Shown: positions 46,501 to 56,657, counted from the stretch's first letter. The stretch: DNA of 64,000 bases from Eleginops maclovinus (GCF_036324505.1 NC_086368.1:10109421-10173420); one strand, 5' to 3'. Program-made: numbers and translations. The notes: a model not told the origin generated them from the letters alone.

Positions 46501-47672
46501 GATTGAGTGTCAGTAAACCATAACAGCGTCACCATTTTTTCAAATGTTGTTTTTTATTCACAGCTAAACTGTTGTGGAGGCTCCACATCCGACACGTCTA
46601 TCGCATTGTGTGCAGAGGCCGAGAACACCCAGGTAACCCGCCTGCTATAAGACTTTAGACCCACAGGGGGGCAGTATAGCACTGATTTAGATCAAACCAT
46701 CTGCAGTCATGGATCACAGATGTAAAATGATCCACAGCAGGCTTGTGTTTGGTACCTATAAGCAGAGGTGGAAAAAGTTCTCAGATCTTGTATTGAGTAA
46801 AAGTAGGAGTACCAGAGTGTAGGAATACTCTGTTACAAGTAAAAGTCCTGCAATAAAATGTTATTCAAGTAAAAGTACAAAAGTGTTAGCATCAAAATAT
46901 ACTTAAAGTGCAAAAAGTAAAAATATTCATTGTGCAGATTTCGATTGTCGATTTCAGAATAATATATATGATATGTTTTGATTATAATTATTGGTGCATT
47001 AAAGTGTCATCAAAGCTGGTAAAGGTGCAGCTAGTTGTAATGACTTTATATACTGCAGAGTAGCTTGTGGATTTACTCCAGGTGAAACTAAAGTCTGATT
47101 TAAGTGTTGATTATATTTCGCATCATTAATCCAAATCTGTAAAGTAACTAAAAGTATCAAATAAATGTAGTGGAGTAAAAGTACACGATTTACCTCTGAA
47201 TTGTAGTGGAGTAGAAGTACAGATTAGCACACAATTGAAATACTCAAGTACAAGTACCTCAAAATTGTACTTAAGTACAGTACTTGAGTAAATCTACTTA
47301 GTTACTCTACACCACTGCCTATAAGTAAAAATATGTGTTTATTCCCATCTTTAGGACTGTCTCACTGCAATAACAGACTTCTTCAATGAAAAGCTGCATA
47401 TTATTGGATACATTGGGATTGGGATAGCAGGAGTAATGGTGAGACTTGCAAATCATTGAATATAACTTTATCAATCATTTCCCCAGTATACAATAACTTC
47501 TATCAATTTTCCCTCACCGGCAATTTGATGGCTATACTGGGTTGTGCAACTTTACACGAAGATCCATAATTGTTTTAACATTTCCCAAAAATGTGTCTGA
47601 TTTCAGGTCATAGGGATGATCTTCAGCATGGTTCTGTGTTGTGCCATCAGAAACAACAGGGAGGTTATTTAG
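37510..47672 (+). CDS. tspan2: Tetraspanin, best match TSPAN2 (CD9-like), eight coding exons
   Basis: Four-pass membrane protein of 218 residues that organises plasma-membrane microdomains. Exons: 37510-37578, 40457-40559, 45729-45826, 46228-46302, 46381-46473, 46564-46632, 47355-47438, 47607-47672; all have GT-AG borders and phases that join to one frame. Membrane helices lie near residues 12-34, 57-77, 90-112 and 193-215. The large loop has LNCCGG (149-151) and Cys 162 and 171, four cysteines as in CD9 and TSPAN2, plus an NDT sequon at 135. The tail ends [13 protein letters not shown]9 is very similar; TSPAN2 is preferred because TSPAN2 neighbours NGF in mammals. The usual GCCG after helix 2 reads GCFG here. 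Confidence 0.9.
37579..40456 (+). other. tspan2 intron 1
   Basis: Mostly AT-rich. A G/C-rich patch at about 39240-39460 holds an 18-bp perfect palindrome (39327-39344). No transposon is recognised. Confidence 0.6.
40457..40559 (+). CDS. tspan2: tspan2 exon 2
   Basis: End of helix 1 and the small extracellular loop ([11 protein letters not shown]). Acceptor TTTCTCAG, donor ATAG|GTACGT, phase 1. Confidence 0.92.
44104..45706 (+). mobile_element. Tc1-like transposon copy 2, in tspan2 intron 2
   Basis: Same family as 20161-28073. The inverted ends begin CAGTGGGGCAAAAAAG, with TA on both sides (44102-44103 and 45707-45708). It is 1603 bp, in the same orientation as tspan2, and stops 22 bp before exon 3. 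Confidence 0.97.
44470..45417 (+). CDS. Tc1-like transposase, C-terminus truncated
   Basis: From ATG 44470, 315 residues: N-terminal helix-turn-helix pair ([28 protein letters not shown]) and a DDE catalytic domain with [21 protein letters not shown] and [15 protein letters not shown] (DD34E-type). The usual DND is DHD here. Compared with the C-terminus of copy 1 there is a 2-bp loss after ATV, which makes an immediate TGA and removes about 25 residues (ending KGYITKY in the other copy). It catalyses cut-and-paste at TA when intact; this copy is probably inactive or weakened. Confidence 0.93.
   Translation: MAKTKELSKETRDKIVDLHQTGKTESAIGKQLGVKKSTVGAIIRKWKTYKTTANLPPSGAPRKISPRGVKMITRTVSKNPRTTRGDLVNDLQRAGTKVTEATISNTLRRQGLKSCSSRRVPLLKPVHVQARLKFARGYLDDPEEDWENVIWSDETKIELFGKNSARRVWRRKNAELHPKNTIPTVKHGGGNIMLWGCFSAKGPGRLIRVKERMNGAMYREILSENLLPSARALKMKRGWVFQHDHDPKHTARATKEWLRKKHFKVLEWPSQSPDLNPIENLWRELKVRVAQRQPQNITALEEICMEEWAKIPATV
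45729..45826 (+). CDS. tspan2: tspan2 exon 3
   Basis: Helix 2 and the intracellular turn ([17 protein letters not shown], then RESQC). The acceptor tract TTTTCCTCTCCTCAG begins only a few bases after the end of Tc1 copy 2. The split codon gives Ala where relatives have Gly. Confidence 0.92.
46228..46302 (+). CDS. tspan2: tspan2 exon 4
   Basis: 25 codons, helix 3 ([17 protein letters not shown]). Acceptor TGCTCTACAG, donor CAG|GTACAA. Confidence 0.92.
46381..46473 (+). CDS. tspan2: tspan2 exon 5
   Basis: 31 codons, first part of the large loop ([12 protein letters not shown]), with the NDT sequon. Acceptor TTTTCTTTAG, donor ACT|GTGAGT. Confidence 0.92.
46564..46632 (+). CDS. tspan2: tspan2 exon 6
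   Basis: 23 codons beginning with the tetraspanin hallmark LNCCGG. Acceptor TTTTATTCACAG, donor CAG|GTAACC. Confidence 0.93.
46763..47327. mobile_element. hAT-type MITE (CAGAGGTGG ends) in tspan2 intron 6
   Basis: Begins CAGAGGTGGAAAAAGTTCTC and ends TACACCACTG, flanked by a perfect 8-bp duplication CCTATAAG (46755-46762 and 47328-47335). It is rich in AGTAAAAGTA motifs, as in a repeat very widespread in teleosts. No coding capacity. Confidence 0.88.
47355..47438 (+). CDS. tspan2: tspan2 exon 7
   Basis: 28 codons ([21 protein letters not shown]), the end of the loop and start of helix 4. Acceptor CATCTTTAG, donor ATG|GTGAGA. Confidence 0.92.
47607..47672 (+). CDS. tspan2: tspan2 exon 8 (terminal)
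   Basis: Last 21 codons and TAG: rest of helix 4 and the short tail ([18 protein letters not shown]), with juxtamembrane cysteines suited to palmitoylation. Confidence 0.93.
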   Translation, partial: VIGMIFSMVLCCAIRNNREVI

Positions 47673-48550
47673 ATGGTGAGTCCCACCCAACCAGCGAGCC
47701 AACTACAGCCTCACTGATCTCTTGCTCATCAAGACATCTGCATAAAGATGGAAAACCCCAAAGTTACATTTCATGTAATTTCTCTAGTCCATAGGGATCT
47801 GGTGGGGGAGGTCAGTGAATATCACAAAGAGAGAATACAATACATCCCAGTTGTCCACGGGCCAAAAATTCAACACAATACGCTGGATCGCAACCTGCAC
47901 ACCTCACCTCCACCAGCACTGAGTGAAAAAGATGTGTTTTCTTTTTTTTCCTGTAAAACAAGTTTAGCTTTTGGCACGACTCTGAGACATCCCGGAGTTT
48001 TAACATCTTTTTGTTACATGACGCACTACAAAAAGCCTTTTCAGACACAAGAATGTTGTGACTGCTGTAAATATGGACAGCTATTTTATGCAATTGCTGT
48101 TAACATTATTTATTGTGCCCTTTTTATGTAACCAATACTACTGTGTGCTTATATGTTTTGAGGACTAGCCTACCTTTCCCGAGTAAAGTTCCACGACGTG
48201 CCTATCTTGTCACTAAATTTGCATATTTAGTCCCCTGCCACCACTCTCAAGTATTTCTACTTTAAAGCACAAAGGAGGAAGTGAAGATATGATATTCAAT
48301 GGGTTAGGGAAGGTCTGATGATAAACTGCCTTTCTGCGAATCTCCAAACGTATCCAAAAGGTCCTGAGTAACAGAGATGGAGCTCTTCTGGAACGCGTGT
48401 GAACTGTAACAGTGAGCTAGTTTGCATTTTGTGTGAATTATTTTGGATGTAAATTGTGTTGGTGTGCCTTGTGAATTATAGAATAATATAGTTTATGCCA
48501 TATTGTTATCCGTAATAAATATAAATAAATACTGGGTGCTTTTAATAAAA
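47673..48550 (+). other. tspan2: tspan2 3' UTR with polyadenylation signals
   Basis: AATAAA hexamers at 48514-48519, 48524-48529 and 48544-48549 are the likeliest 3' end signals, giving a 3' UTR of about 0.85 kb. Confidence 0.5.
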
Positions 48551-49427
48551 TGAGTGGTTTTCTGCCTTTAAAGTGCCTGAAATGCAAGTTTTTTCTCAAT
48601 GCAGCACAATGCTTAACGGTTAAATGATGCTGAAAACAAATAAACCACCCTCAACAATAGGGCCTCTTGACACATTACATTAGTGTGACAAAATATTATA
48701 TTCAAGAGGCCTTGATACTTACTAAAATGCATTAGTTAGGCTGCCATTTATATATATTTCGTACCAAAAATCCTTTTTTTTGTGACCAACTCTTTGCGGT
48801 TTTCTAGTAGCCCTTACAGACCTACACATGCAGGTACAAAATACTGTATGTGAATTAGAATACAAAAAGAAAGAGAAAAAAATAGTCCCTTTCCCACACC
48901 ACCCCATCCCTCCGCTCTTGCCAGGTTAGAAAATCATACATGATACTTGTTAGCAATCATCTGAGTGTATCTATTCACACATTTTAGCATAACAATGCAT
49001 AGCCCACACTTTAAGAAAAATAAAATGCCACCTTTTTAAACTAAGTTGGCATTGAGTCTTCTCCTAATCATCTTCCATTTCATCAAGGTGTGCATGTAAA
49101 ATCATATTTTATATGAAGAATATGACCAGATTAGCAGCTCTCTTAAAAGCCTCTGGTGTTTCTCCTTTAGCATTGCTTAGTATTATGACTATTGAAGCTA
49201 TGTTTGTCACATTAAAAGGTTTTGTTCCAGCCTTTGTTAGAGGGGCTGCATGGCGTTATCTCAGTTTAAACCAGGGGTACGGTCGAATAGTCATTAAATC
49301 AGCTCCTATCGTCTATTCCTACTATTCATTGACCTTTGAGTGAAACGTAACGGGGTTAAGGAATAGTGAATAGGAGAACTCAAAAGGACTTAGGAAAAGA
49401 GAGTGCGGTGCTTTGAGAATCCGACTG
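48551..49427. other. Unannotated flank between tspan2 and X2
   Basis: Contains a 10-bp perfect inverted repeat (48661-48670 and 48702-48711). A 76-codon open frame at 49113-49343 shows no recognisable motif and is probably chance. Confidence 0.35.
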
Positions 49428-50066
49428 CACTTATATGGGGAGCCGTTTGTAAAGCGGCTCACGCTGAAAATAACAGCAACATTTTGTCACATTTAGCTTC
49501 AAACAATGTTTAAAAAACTGGTGTGAATTTTTGAGAGTCATTCTTTTGCACATTTACAACAATATTTGTCAACTTAGCGATATTTTAAATATTTAAATCC
49601 AAATGTTAAATGTTAAATCTAAATGCTAAATCTAAATCTAAATTTAAATGTTACATTTAAATGTAAAATCTAAATCTAAATCTAAATGTTTCGGGTGAAA
49701 CTAAATATTTAGCCAATATGCAAATTCAAATGCCGGTAACAGGAAGTACCAAAATAAAAGCTCGAGGAGGTCAGTGTGTTTATAGTGGCAAATAACGAAT
49801 AAAACTCACCTTATCTGGGGAAATTGACTCTTGGACATGGATTATCGTGATAATAACTACCTAAAATAACAAACACGGTTGGAGAAACTTTATTTGAAGA
49901 GTACTGTGAGTTTTTAGTGTCACTTTTATGAAGTGTGCCGGACTTATGACCTGTAGCCACTACAGCCAGCCACAAGGGGGCTCACTCACCATGACTGATC
50001 TGTCATCCTACACCCGCGCTCCTCCACCCGGTACACTGTACTGTCGGCCGTGGTCGCGCCGCAAAC

Positions 50067-50160
50067 ATGACTGAATCTTTAACTGAGAACATCTGCAGAG
50101 CCGTTCTGGCGGCAATACAGAATATGTCGACAGCGACGGCAACCGCCACAGGCCACCTCG
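50067..50160 (+). other. X2 left-arm copy of the first coding exon
   Basis: 94 nt from ATG to a GTAAGT donor, encoding MTESLTENICRAVLAAIQNM and a Thr/Ala-rich tail. It is the mirror of 55039-55132. In this arm it points away from the integrase gene. Confidence 0.45.
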
Positions 50161-50914
50161 GTAAGTATGCTTTCCAAATCACGTATCATTGGATGCTTGT
50201 CAAGGCTAACTTAACTAAACTAGCTAACGGTAGCCAGTAGAGATTTGCTACTAGCGCCAATGCACTTTATGTGTAGCACATATGTTTCTATAAACAGTAA
50301 AACTCACACCGGTAAGTGACGCCGTGGGACGAACTCGTGAGCTGAAAAACAATGTGTGTAAATGTGAGTTAAAGATTACGTGAAGATGTTCTGAGCAGCA
50401 AAGCATAAATTATATCATTTAGTGTCACAGCTAACGGAGTGTTTCATTCTGCCCTGTCTCTACCCGACACAGAATGGAGGATTAAAGCATATTCCAGTTT
50501 GCTTACACTGTTTATTTAAATCCGTCACTGGTTCACAACCTAGTATAACAAACTCTGTCCAGCTACCGTTCATAGGTGTCACACTCTAACAAGTCCGTGT
50601 TGAAACAAACACTACATAACAATACTATTGTTACATCCTTTTTCTTTTCCTTTTGTAGTGTGATATATTATTCAACAGTCTTACTTCACTAACACCACCT
50701 AACTGTAAACCTAAACCATGTCACTTTATTTGTATCTTCTGCTAACAATAAACACATGACCAAATAAAAATGTGTTCCTGATCAATGTTGAAAATAAATC
50801 TTCTCCCTGTGACATCTCAAAACAATATTGTACAAATAACATTTAACAATGCTTTCCAACATTTACTCCTTTTTTTTTTCCCTTTTATTATTTTCAGTGT
50901 CCTTATACCACAGT

Positions 50915-51411
50915 TCAGCCTGCATAGTCCTTCAGGTACCCTGGCCTAACAGCTGCTTGACCAGATTTGGTAGTTACAGTCTGTTGTGTGTCACCCACGA
51001 CTCTGTCAGGGGTTGCAACAGTCTCTGGTGTTGTGTGAGTTTCTTCAGTCACTGTGTGGTTCGCCACACTGGGTGCTGTGCCCTGGTCCCATCTTAGGTG
51101 ACGTCGATTCCTCCGAAGAACACCTCCAGTGTCCAGCTGTACTGCATAGGACCTGTGGTCCACAGGATTCACCACCGTAGCCTTTCTCCAGACTGTGTGG
51201 GGATCAAAAGGCTGTATTCTAACACGGTCTCCCCGTTTCAGTGTATCCATGTCCTTGGCTGTCCTGTTGAAGTATTTGGCTTGTCTCCTTTGCCTGTCAA
51301 TCAGTTCTCGTGTTGTTTGTTTTACCTCTGGCTGCAGAAGACTATCCCTTGTTGGTAGTAGGGTTCTGGTTCTCCTACACAGCAGTCTCTGAGCTGGGCT
51401 TGTCTTTAGTC
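50915..51411 (-). pseudogene. Integrase C-terminal remnant of the Y derivative
   Basis: Carries GDRVRIQPFDPHTVW and HRSYAVQLDTGGVLRRN, ending GYLKDYAG at 50915. Upstream of 51250 it continues the sequence seen at 28690-28845 until the deletion junction near 51412. Confidence 0.88.
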
Positions 51412-51478
51412 CTTTATGTCTCCAAAGTTACATGTGCTGGCTAACACTCTGAGATCAGTTACATATGTATCAATGTTT

Positions 51479-51799
51479 TCATCCCGTCCTTGATTTCTCA
51501 TGAAAAAAACGATACCTTTCTACTGTCTCATTTACCTTAGGGTTGCAATGTTCATCAAATTTTCCAATCAGTACACTGAGTTTCCTCCTGGGAGAAGTCA
51601 CATCGCTCATCAAAGTTTCATAAAGTTCCCTACCGGTCTCTCCGATCACGTAGTAGAACAGTTTCACTCTTACATCCTCTGCCGCCTCAGGCATGGAAAG
51701 ATCCATGTATAGTGTAAACTCCTCCTTCCGTGATTTCCAAGCCTTCGCTATGTTGCTGGTGTCCAAACACAATGTCGGTGGAGGTTTCAAACCTTCCAT
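51479..51799 (-). pseudogene. Gag remnant of the Y derivative
   Basis: From ATG 51799 (MEGLKPPPTLCLDTSNIAKAW) about 106 residues with GETGRELYETLMSD and LIGKFDEHCNPKVNETVERY. A frame slip in an A run near 51505 ends it. It retains the 25 nt deleted from Y gag. Confidence 0.88.
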
Positions 51800-52380
51800 T
51801 TTTCACTGCCGACTGACTGGAGCGTTCTCTTCAACTCCCGCGATTTTCTTGTTAGCCGGTCCGCTAACATTAGCTAGTTAGCTGCACCGTAGAAGTCCGT
51901 TTTTCAGCTCCGTCCTCTTTAAGTTTCCGCTGCCACCATGTTTCATTCTGCCCTGTCTCTACCCGACACAGAATGGACGATTAAAGCATATTCCAGTTTG
52001 CTTACACTGTTTATTTAAATCCGTCACTGGTTCACAACCTAGTATAACAAACTCTGTCCAGCTACCGTTCATAGGTGTCACACTCTAACAAGTCTGTGTT
52101 GAAACAAACACTACATAACAATACTATTGTTACACGGAGGTCCGGGCTTTCCCACACATAGACCATTGTGTGGCGCGGCGCCACAGAATCACCATCGAGC
52201 GCCACGAATAGATTCCTAATTTGTTTTGTTTTTTTCAACGCGATAATTTGCGATCGCTATTGTAGGGCTGGAATCACGCTAGCAACCCCCCCCCTGGCCT
52301 TTACTCACAAGATAAAACTGTTCTCTGCTCGGCTAGAGAGAGTTATGCTGATGGAGGACAGAGGCAGTCACAAAGACATT

Positions 52381-52935
52381 TCATTTAATGTTAATAAGGT
52401 ACCAGTGTGCGTACTGTAAAAAAGCATAAAATGTATCTCTCTTTGTTTCTACATTTTCCTGCTTTTTTGTGTTTTGACAATCACATCCGTCTATGGCACC
52501 ATGAACAACCAATGTCCACCTAATCAACTTATGATTTCCGTCTACATGCCATATGAAATTTGGATGTGGGACAGAGTATACTCGCCAAACTATTGCTTTT
52601 CTTCTCCTGGCTAAGACACCAATTGGGTCCATCCTTCGCAGTGAATCTCTTACACGTTGTCTTTGAACCACAATGTTTTTGGAGCGGAGATGCCCCATAA
52701 GCATCACTTCTCCAACATTTGGGTGTTCAGTTTTTATTTGTGACACTTCAAGATCCAATTGTTGATCACTGATGCTCTTAAATTTTGACGTTGGGATATT
52801 ATAGTCTTGCAGTAACTTGTAGAAAATTGGCCTCGAGATTGAAAGAATAGATGCCGCTTCTGTAAAGGTGGTTTTCAGTGAAAGAACATTTTCAAGCTCC
52901 TCTTTGGAAATCTGATGTCTTCCTTGGTAGTCATT
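52381..52935 (-). pseudogene. X2 integrase exon (HTH and start of rve core)
   Basis: Begins after an acceptor (TTCTAG, 52936) and reads NDYQGRHQISKEELE, a helix-turn-helix-like segment (TEAASILSISRPIFYKLL), then RVRDSLRRMDP, FIWHVDGNHKLIRW and VVHGAIDG. The first catalytic Asp (HVDG) is present, but the sequence leaves the family right after GAIDG, so the rest of the catalytic core is absent. X1 has the same break. The gene runs from the right arm toward the left arm. Confidence 0.75.
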
Positions 52936-53199
52936 CTAGAACACAGCAAAGAATATGACATTTGGCATGTTTCTATAACAAACAAGGGTTATTCAAGAGA
53001 GAATTATAGACATTATAACAGATGAGCATTCACATCCACTCATTATCTTTCTGACTGAAGAGAATTATAGATTGTACTGTACGTTTATTTAAGGAATGTT
53101 TAACTAAATAAAATGGACAATCAAAAGATGAGAGGTTACTGAGAGGTAAATGAGAAGTAAATCAAACAAATATGAACATGAATATTAATGAGTACTTAC

Positions 53200-53265
53200 T
53201 GACCGACAGGTCACTGGAGCAAGGTCTGTTGCTAGTAAAGGTATGGTAGCGCTTGAGCTGGAACC
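53200..53265 (-). pseudogene. X2 integrase small upstream exon
   Basis: A 66-nt block bounded by CTCAG and GTAAGT on the minus strand, reading GSSSSATIPLLATDLAPVTC in the phase that joins to the 52935 exon. The role is inferred from splice signals and phase. Confidence 0.4.
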
Positions 53266-53532
53266 CTGAGGAGTTTTAAAATACAAACAAAATACCAAAG
53301 ACGTTATTATCTTGTCACATGTTAGTGTTGTGTAAAATATGCCACCATGATTGGAACCAACACGGAAACATTACACCACACAGAAAACAAACAGCCAGCT
53401 AGGTTACATGAGTATGAAAGTATACCGAGCGGTATGACGTCCCAGTGGAGGTGGTGGGTGTGGCTGGCCCAGATGTAAGAGCTCCTGCGGTCACGTGACT
53501 TTTGGTTGGGAGCCACCATTTTGGCAGTCAAC

Positions 53533-53880
53533 ATGACCACCGGTGCCAGTGTTTTCTTACCGAGCGAGTATACTTCTCATTTTAATTCAAGTGAAATTCG
53601 GCTTTATAGTACAAAATTAGAGAGATTAAATATAAGCGACCCATATAATTCACCCGGTGTGCTTTTCAAGAGCATAACCTCCTGCTCTGAAGACGATGTA
53701 CCCGACTTGCGCTACGCAGACATCCACAGCTATCTTGTAAGCTTTCCATCAGTGTACTCAGGAGACTCCCTCAGAGCGTACAAAAGCTTGGAGGCTTACA
53801 AATGGTGTCAGTCCGGCTTCGTAAACAACATTCAACTGTGGAGTCTTACATCCAAAAACTTCGGCATCATCACTGCAAGG
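53533..53880 (+). pseudogene. ISL2EU-associated YqaJ/SWIM-type protein, exon 1
   Basis: From ATG 53533 (MTTGASVFLPSEY), 116 codons to the donor AGG|GTAAGT. It has RYADIHSYLVSF and AYKWCQSGFVNNIQLW, as at the N-terminus of the YqaJ-like nuclease proteins encoded by fish ISL2EU elements. The SWIM zinc finger and nuclease domain would lie in later exons and are missing. Confidence 0.65.
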
Positions 53881-54096
53881 GTAAGTATTAAATTATTCCA
53901 GTTTGATAGGCAGTGTCACGTTAGCATTGTTTGTTTATTAGCTTGGCTAGCTACGGAAGTGTCACGTTAGCATGTTTTTTAGCTTGGATAGCTACTGCAG
54001 TGCATCTGTAACTTGCTAGTTTGTATTTTTGATCGTACTCAACCAAAGTGGCTGGCGTTTTTTACCTTTATTTATCTGTTTTGGAATTTCATATAG

Positions 54097-54160
54097 GTTA
54101 ATCACTCCCAAAGGCTTAATGAAAGTCAACTAAAGCCATGGGTGGTGGTGGTACAAGCTA
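54097..54160 (+). pseudogene. YqaJ/SWIM-type protein, start of exon 2
   Basis: After an acceptor (CATATAG) the phase-compatible reading VNHSQRLNESQLKPWVVV follows exon 1 as in family members, then degenerates to a stop. It marks one side of the internal deletion. Confidence 0.6.
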
Positions 54161-54330
54161 ACTTGCTAACTGGCTAGGCTGCGCCAGAGCCACACTTGTT
54201 GAGTTAAAAAGGGACATCACAGTGTCCGTTAGCTATAATAACTGGGTGCTACTTCTTAAATTAAACTAATTAAATTTAATTAAGCTGACCAGAAACTTTT
54301 TGTAGCATTGTACTGTATTCCTTCACCCAC

Positions 54331-54535
54331 CTGATATGAAGTGATCACTGCATAAGCGAAAGCCAACGGCCGGGGGGTCCCATCTTTCAGTCTTTTTCTG
54401 AAGGCTCCTGGCTCTTTTAATCGCTCCAATCCACTTCTCCCTCCTCTCCGCGTCTTTAGGAATGCGATAATACGATACACCTTTCTTTTTCCCACGCCTA
54501 TTTGTGCAACCTGGTGCACAGCAGTTATCCACCAT
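54331..54535 (-). pseudogene. THAP-domain exon of an ISL2EU-like transposase
   Basis: Minus-strand ATG at 54535, then MVDNCCAPGCTNRRGKKKG, SYYRIPKDAERREKW and LCSDHFISG: the C2CH zinc-binding pattern (CxxxC ... CxxH) of a THAP DNA-binding domain, about 68 residues. The exon ends at donor CAG|GTGGGT (54331). The rest of the domain (P-box region) and the transposase body are absent. Confidence 0.8.
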
Positions 54536-54768
54536 CCTTGACAGTCTGCCAGTGCCTGTCAATTTACTGCCGCGATGACTGCCAAAATGGCTGCCCCTGT
54601 CGTATCTCGTCACGTGACCAGCATATATGACATCATCTGCAGGAGCTCTATAGTATCTGGTGGGAGCCTGAAGAGACATTAGCAAAATATTAGCAGCATT
54701 ATCTTTCATGTGTTTTTAATGTTTATACGCCCAGCAGTCAAAAACCACGGATGTGATTGACAAAGGAC

Positions 54769-55759
54769 AGCTGTGACGCTAAATGATATAATTTATGCTT
54801 TGCTGCTCAGAACATCTTCACGAAATCTTTAACTCACATTTACACACATTGTTTTTCAGCTCATGAGTTCGTCCCACGGCGTCACTTACCGGTGTGAGTT
54901 TTACTGTTTATAGAAACATGTGCTACACATAAAGTGTATTGGCGCTAGTAGCAAATCTCTACTGGCTACCGTTAGCTAGTTTAGTTAAGTTAGCCTTGAC
55001 AAGCATCCAATGATACGTGATTTCAAAAGCATACTTACCGAGGTAGCCTGTGGCGGTTGCCGTCGCTGTCGACATATTCTGTATTGCCGCCAGAACGGCT
55101 CTGCCGATGTTCTCAGCTAAAGATTCAGTCATGTTTGCGGCGCGACCACGGCCGACAGTACAGTGTACCGGGTGGAGGAGCGCGGGTGTAGGATGACAGA
55201 TCAGTCATGGTGAGTGAGCCCCCTTGTGGCTGGCTGTAGTGGCTACAGGTCATAATTCCGGCACCCTTCATAAAAGTGACACTAAAAACTCACAGTACTC
55301 TTCAAATAAAGTTTCTCCAACCGTGTTTGTTATGTTAGGTAGTTATTATCACGATAGTCCATGTCCAAGAGTCAATTTCCCCAGATAAGGTGAGTTTTAT
55401 TCGTTATTTGCCACTATAAACACTGACCTCCTCGAGCTTTTGTTTTGGTACTTCCTATTACCGGCATTTGAATTTGCATATTAGCTAAATATGTAGTTTC
55501 ACCCGAAACATTTAGATTTAACATTTAGATTTAGATTTAACATTTAGATTTAGATTTAGATTTAACATTTAGATTTAGCATTTAGATTTAACATTTGGAT
55601 TTAAATATTTAAAATATCTCTAAGTTGACAAATATTGTTGTAAATGTGCAAAAGGGTGACTCAAAAATTCACACCAATTTTTTAAACATTGTTTGAAGCT
55701 AAATGTGACAATGTTGCTGTTATTTACAGCGTGAGCCGCTTTACGAACGGCTCCCCATA
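54769..55759 (-). repeat. Right inverted arm of X2
   Basis: Inverted copy of 49434-50434. It includes the first-exon copy, TTTAGATTTAACA-type AT repeats (55500-55590), and the terminal hairpin CGTGAGCCGCTTTACGAACG with CTCCCCATA. Confidence 0.88.
55039..55132 (-). CDS. X2 right-arm first coding exon (gene-proximal copy)
   Basis: 94 nt from ATG 55132 to GTAAGT, MTESLAENIGRAVLAAIQNM then a Thr/Ala-rich run. This copy is upstream of, and collinear with, the minus-strand integrase exons, so it is the candidate true start. Phase 1 at its end does not match the 53265 exon directly; a lost exon or a different acceptor would be needed. Confidence 0.4.
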
Positions 55760-56007
55760 CACTTACACTATACCACGTATTTATGATGAGGGACGTTACC
55801 AATGTGCGTCTGCTGTGGGGAACTAGTTTCTATAAAGCGGACTACTGAAAGCGCATCTGCTTTTCACCGTGCTCTGATGGTGTTGTTTTATGCTTTATGA
55901 ACGTGGACAACAGAGAGACATATATTCTTGATTGCAAAGGTTGGAATTGAAATAAAAAAGGATGGGGAAACGCTTGTCACCCTCACCCTCCGGTCCACAC
56001 GTATTAA

Positions 56008-56657
56008 CCTTTCTCTTGCGTTTAGGGTCAAATCTGATCGAGTGACTGTGAGTGTTTTTTTAATCATAAATATTGTGTTTTTCATCCAATTGCCTCAAGA
56101 CTTTATGTATTCCTCCACACTAGGCCTCTGAAAATATAGCCTGCAATTCATGATCTCCACTTGCAATGAATTCTGAGTGATTTATTGAACAGTGAAACAC
56201 CTATGATGTTTTCGGTCAGAACTGACCGCCATAGCAAATGTTTGGGTATGAGTAAATACCATATAGGCCTACTGAAGCAACACACACAATGAAAGACTGA
56301 CTTACTTGTATCAAATCAATACATCCCATACATCATTGGAACGGGAATAATCTCAGCTACAACACTAACTAAAGCATTTCCATCTCCAGTAAACACAGCC
56401 TACATGGCAAGCATTTTTATAATAGTAATGTACAGTAAACACTATCTTTGAATTAACTGCAAAATTATAACATGAAATTCCCCCATGGTGTCATTCTGTC
56501 GGCCACCCCTTGATTCTACTTGCTTTGACTGTTCAAATGAGATGCCAACCATCAAAATTGGATAAGGGGTTCCGAGATATCACTATGCAAATCACACCGG
56601 TCGATTTTGACCGAAAATAGTATGGGAAGGGGGGTATGACCGAACGCAAGAGAAGGG
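56008..56657. mobile_element. piggyBac-type MITE
   Basis: TTAA at 56004-56007 and 56658-56661 flanks inverted ends CCTTTCTCTTGCGTTTAGG and the complement of ACCGAACGCAAGAGAAGGG. TTAA duplication with CCC-type ends is the piggyBac signature. 650 bp, no transposase. Internal GGTCA/TGACC palindromes near 56215 and 56600. Confidence 0.8.

Larger units (their letters stand above)
50440..52134 (-). mobile_element. Internally deleted copy of gypsy element Y
   Basis: LTRs 50440-50635 and 51939-52134 are each 196 bp and match those of Y. TSD CGGAG is at 50435-50439 and 52135-52139. Only 1.3 kb of interior remains: gag start (51799) is joined near 51412 to the integrase C-terminus. The LTRs, polypurine tract (50636-50655) and primer region are kept, so it could have moved in trans. 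Confidence 0.95.
53478..54649. mobile_element. ISL2EU-like element, internally deleted, inside X2
   Basis: Imperfect inverted ends: AGAGCTCCTGC (53478-53488) and GCAGGAGCTCT (54639-54649), each followed inward by GGTCACGTGAC-type and CCATTTTGGCAGTCA motifs. Just inside each end a gene begins and points inward: a YqaJ/SWIM-type protein on the plus strand and a THAP-domain protein on the minus strand, the two-gene content known for ISL2EU elements. Only first exons remain. Confidence 0.7.
49434..55759 (-). mobile_element. IS3EU-like DNA transposon copy X2, both ends present
   Basis: Begins TATGGGGAGCCG and ends CGGCTCCCCATA, flanked by the 6-bp duplication CACTTA (49428-49433 and 55760-55765). 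The arms (49434-50434 with 52135-52290, and 54769-55759) are inverted repeats about 1 kb long. Each tip can fold into a hairpin (GAGCCG, 9-nt loop, CGGCTC at 49440-49460). The integrase gene runs on the minus strand and is truncated. Two other elements sit inside: the Y derivative and an ISL2EU fragment. The inner end of the right arm has been lost at a junction near 54769. Confidence 0.85.

Noticed and set aside
49113..49343. 76-codon open frame before X2
   Set aside because: No motif, no splice context and no neighbouring exon; likely chance.
53533..54535. Host THAP or nuclease genes
   Set aside because: Both exons are bounded by the inverted ends of one small element and lack all downstream exons, so they are transposon remnants rather than host genes.
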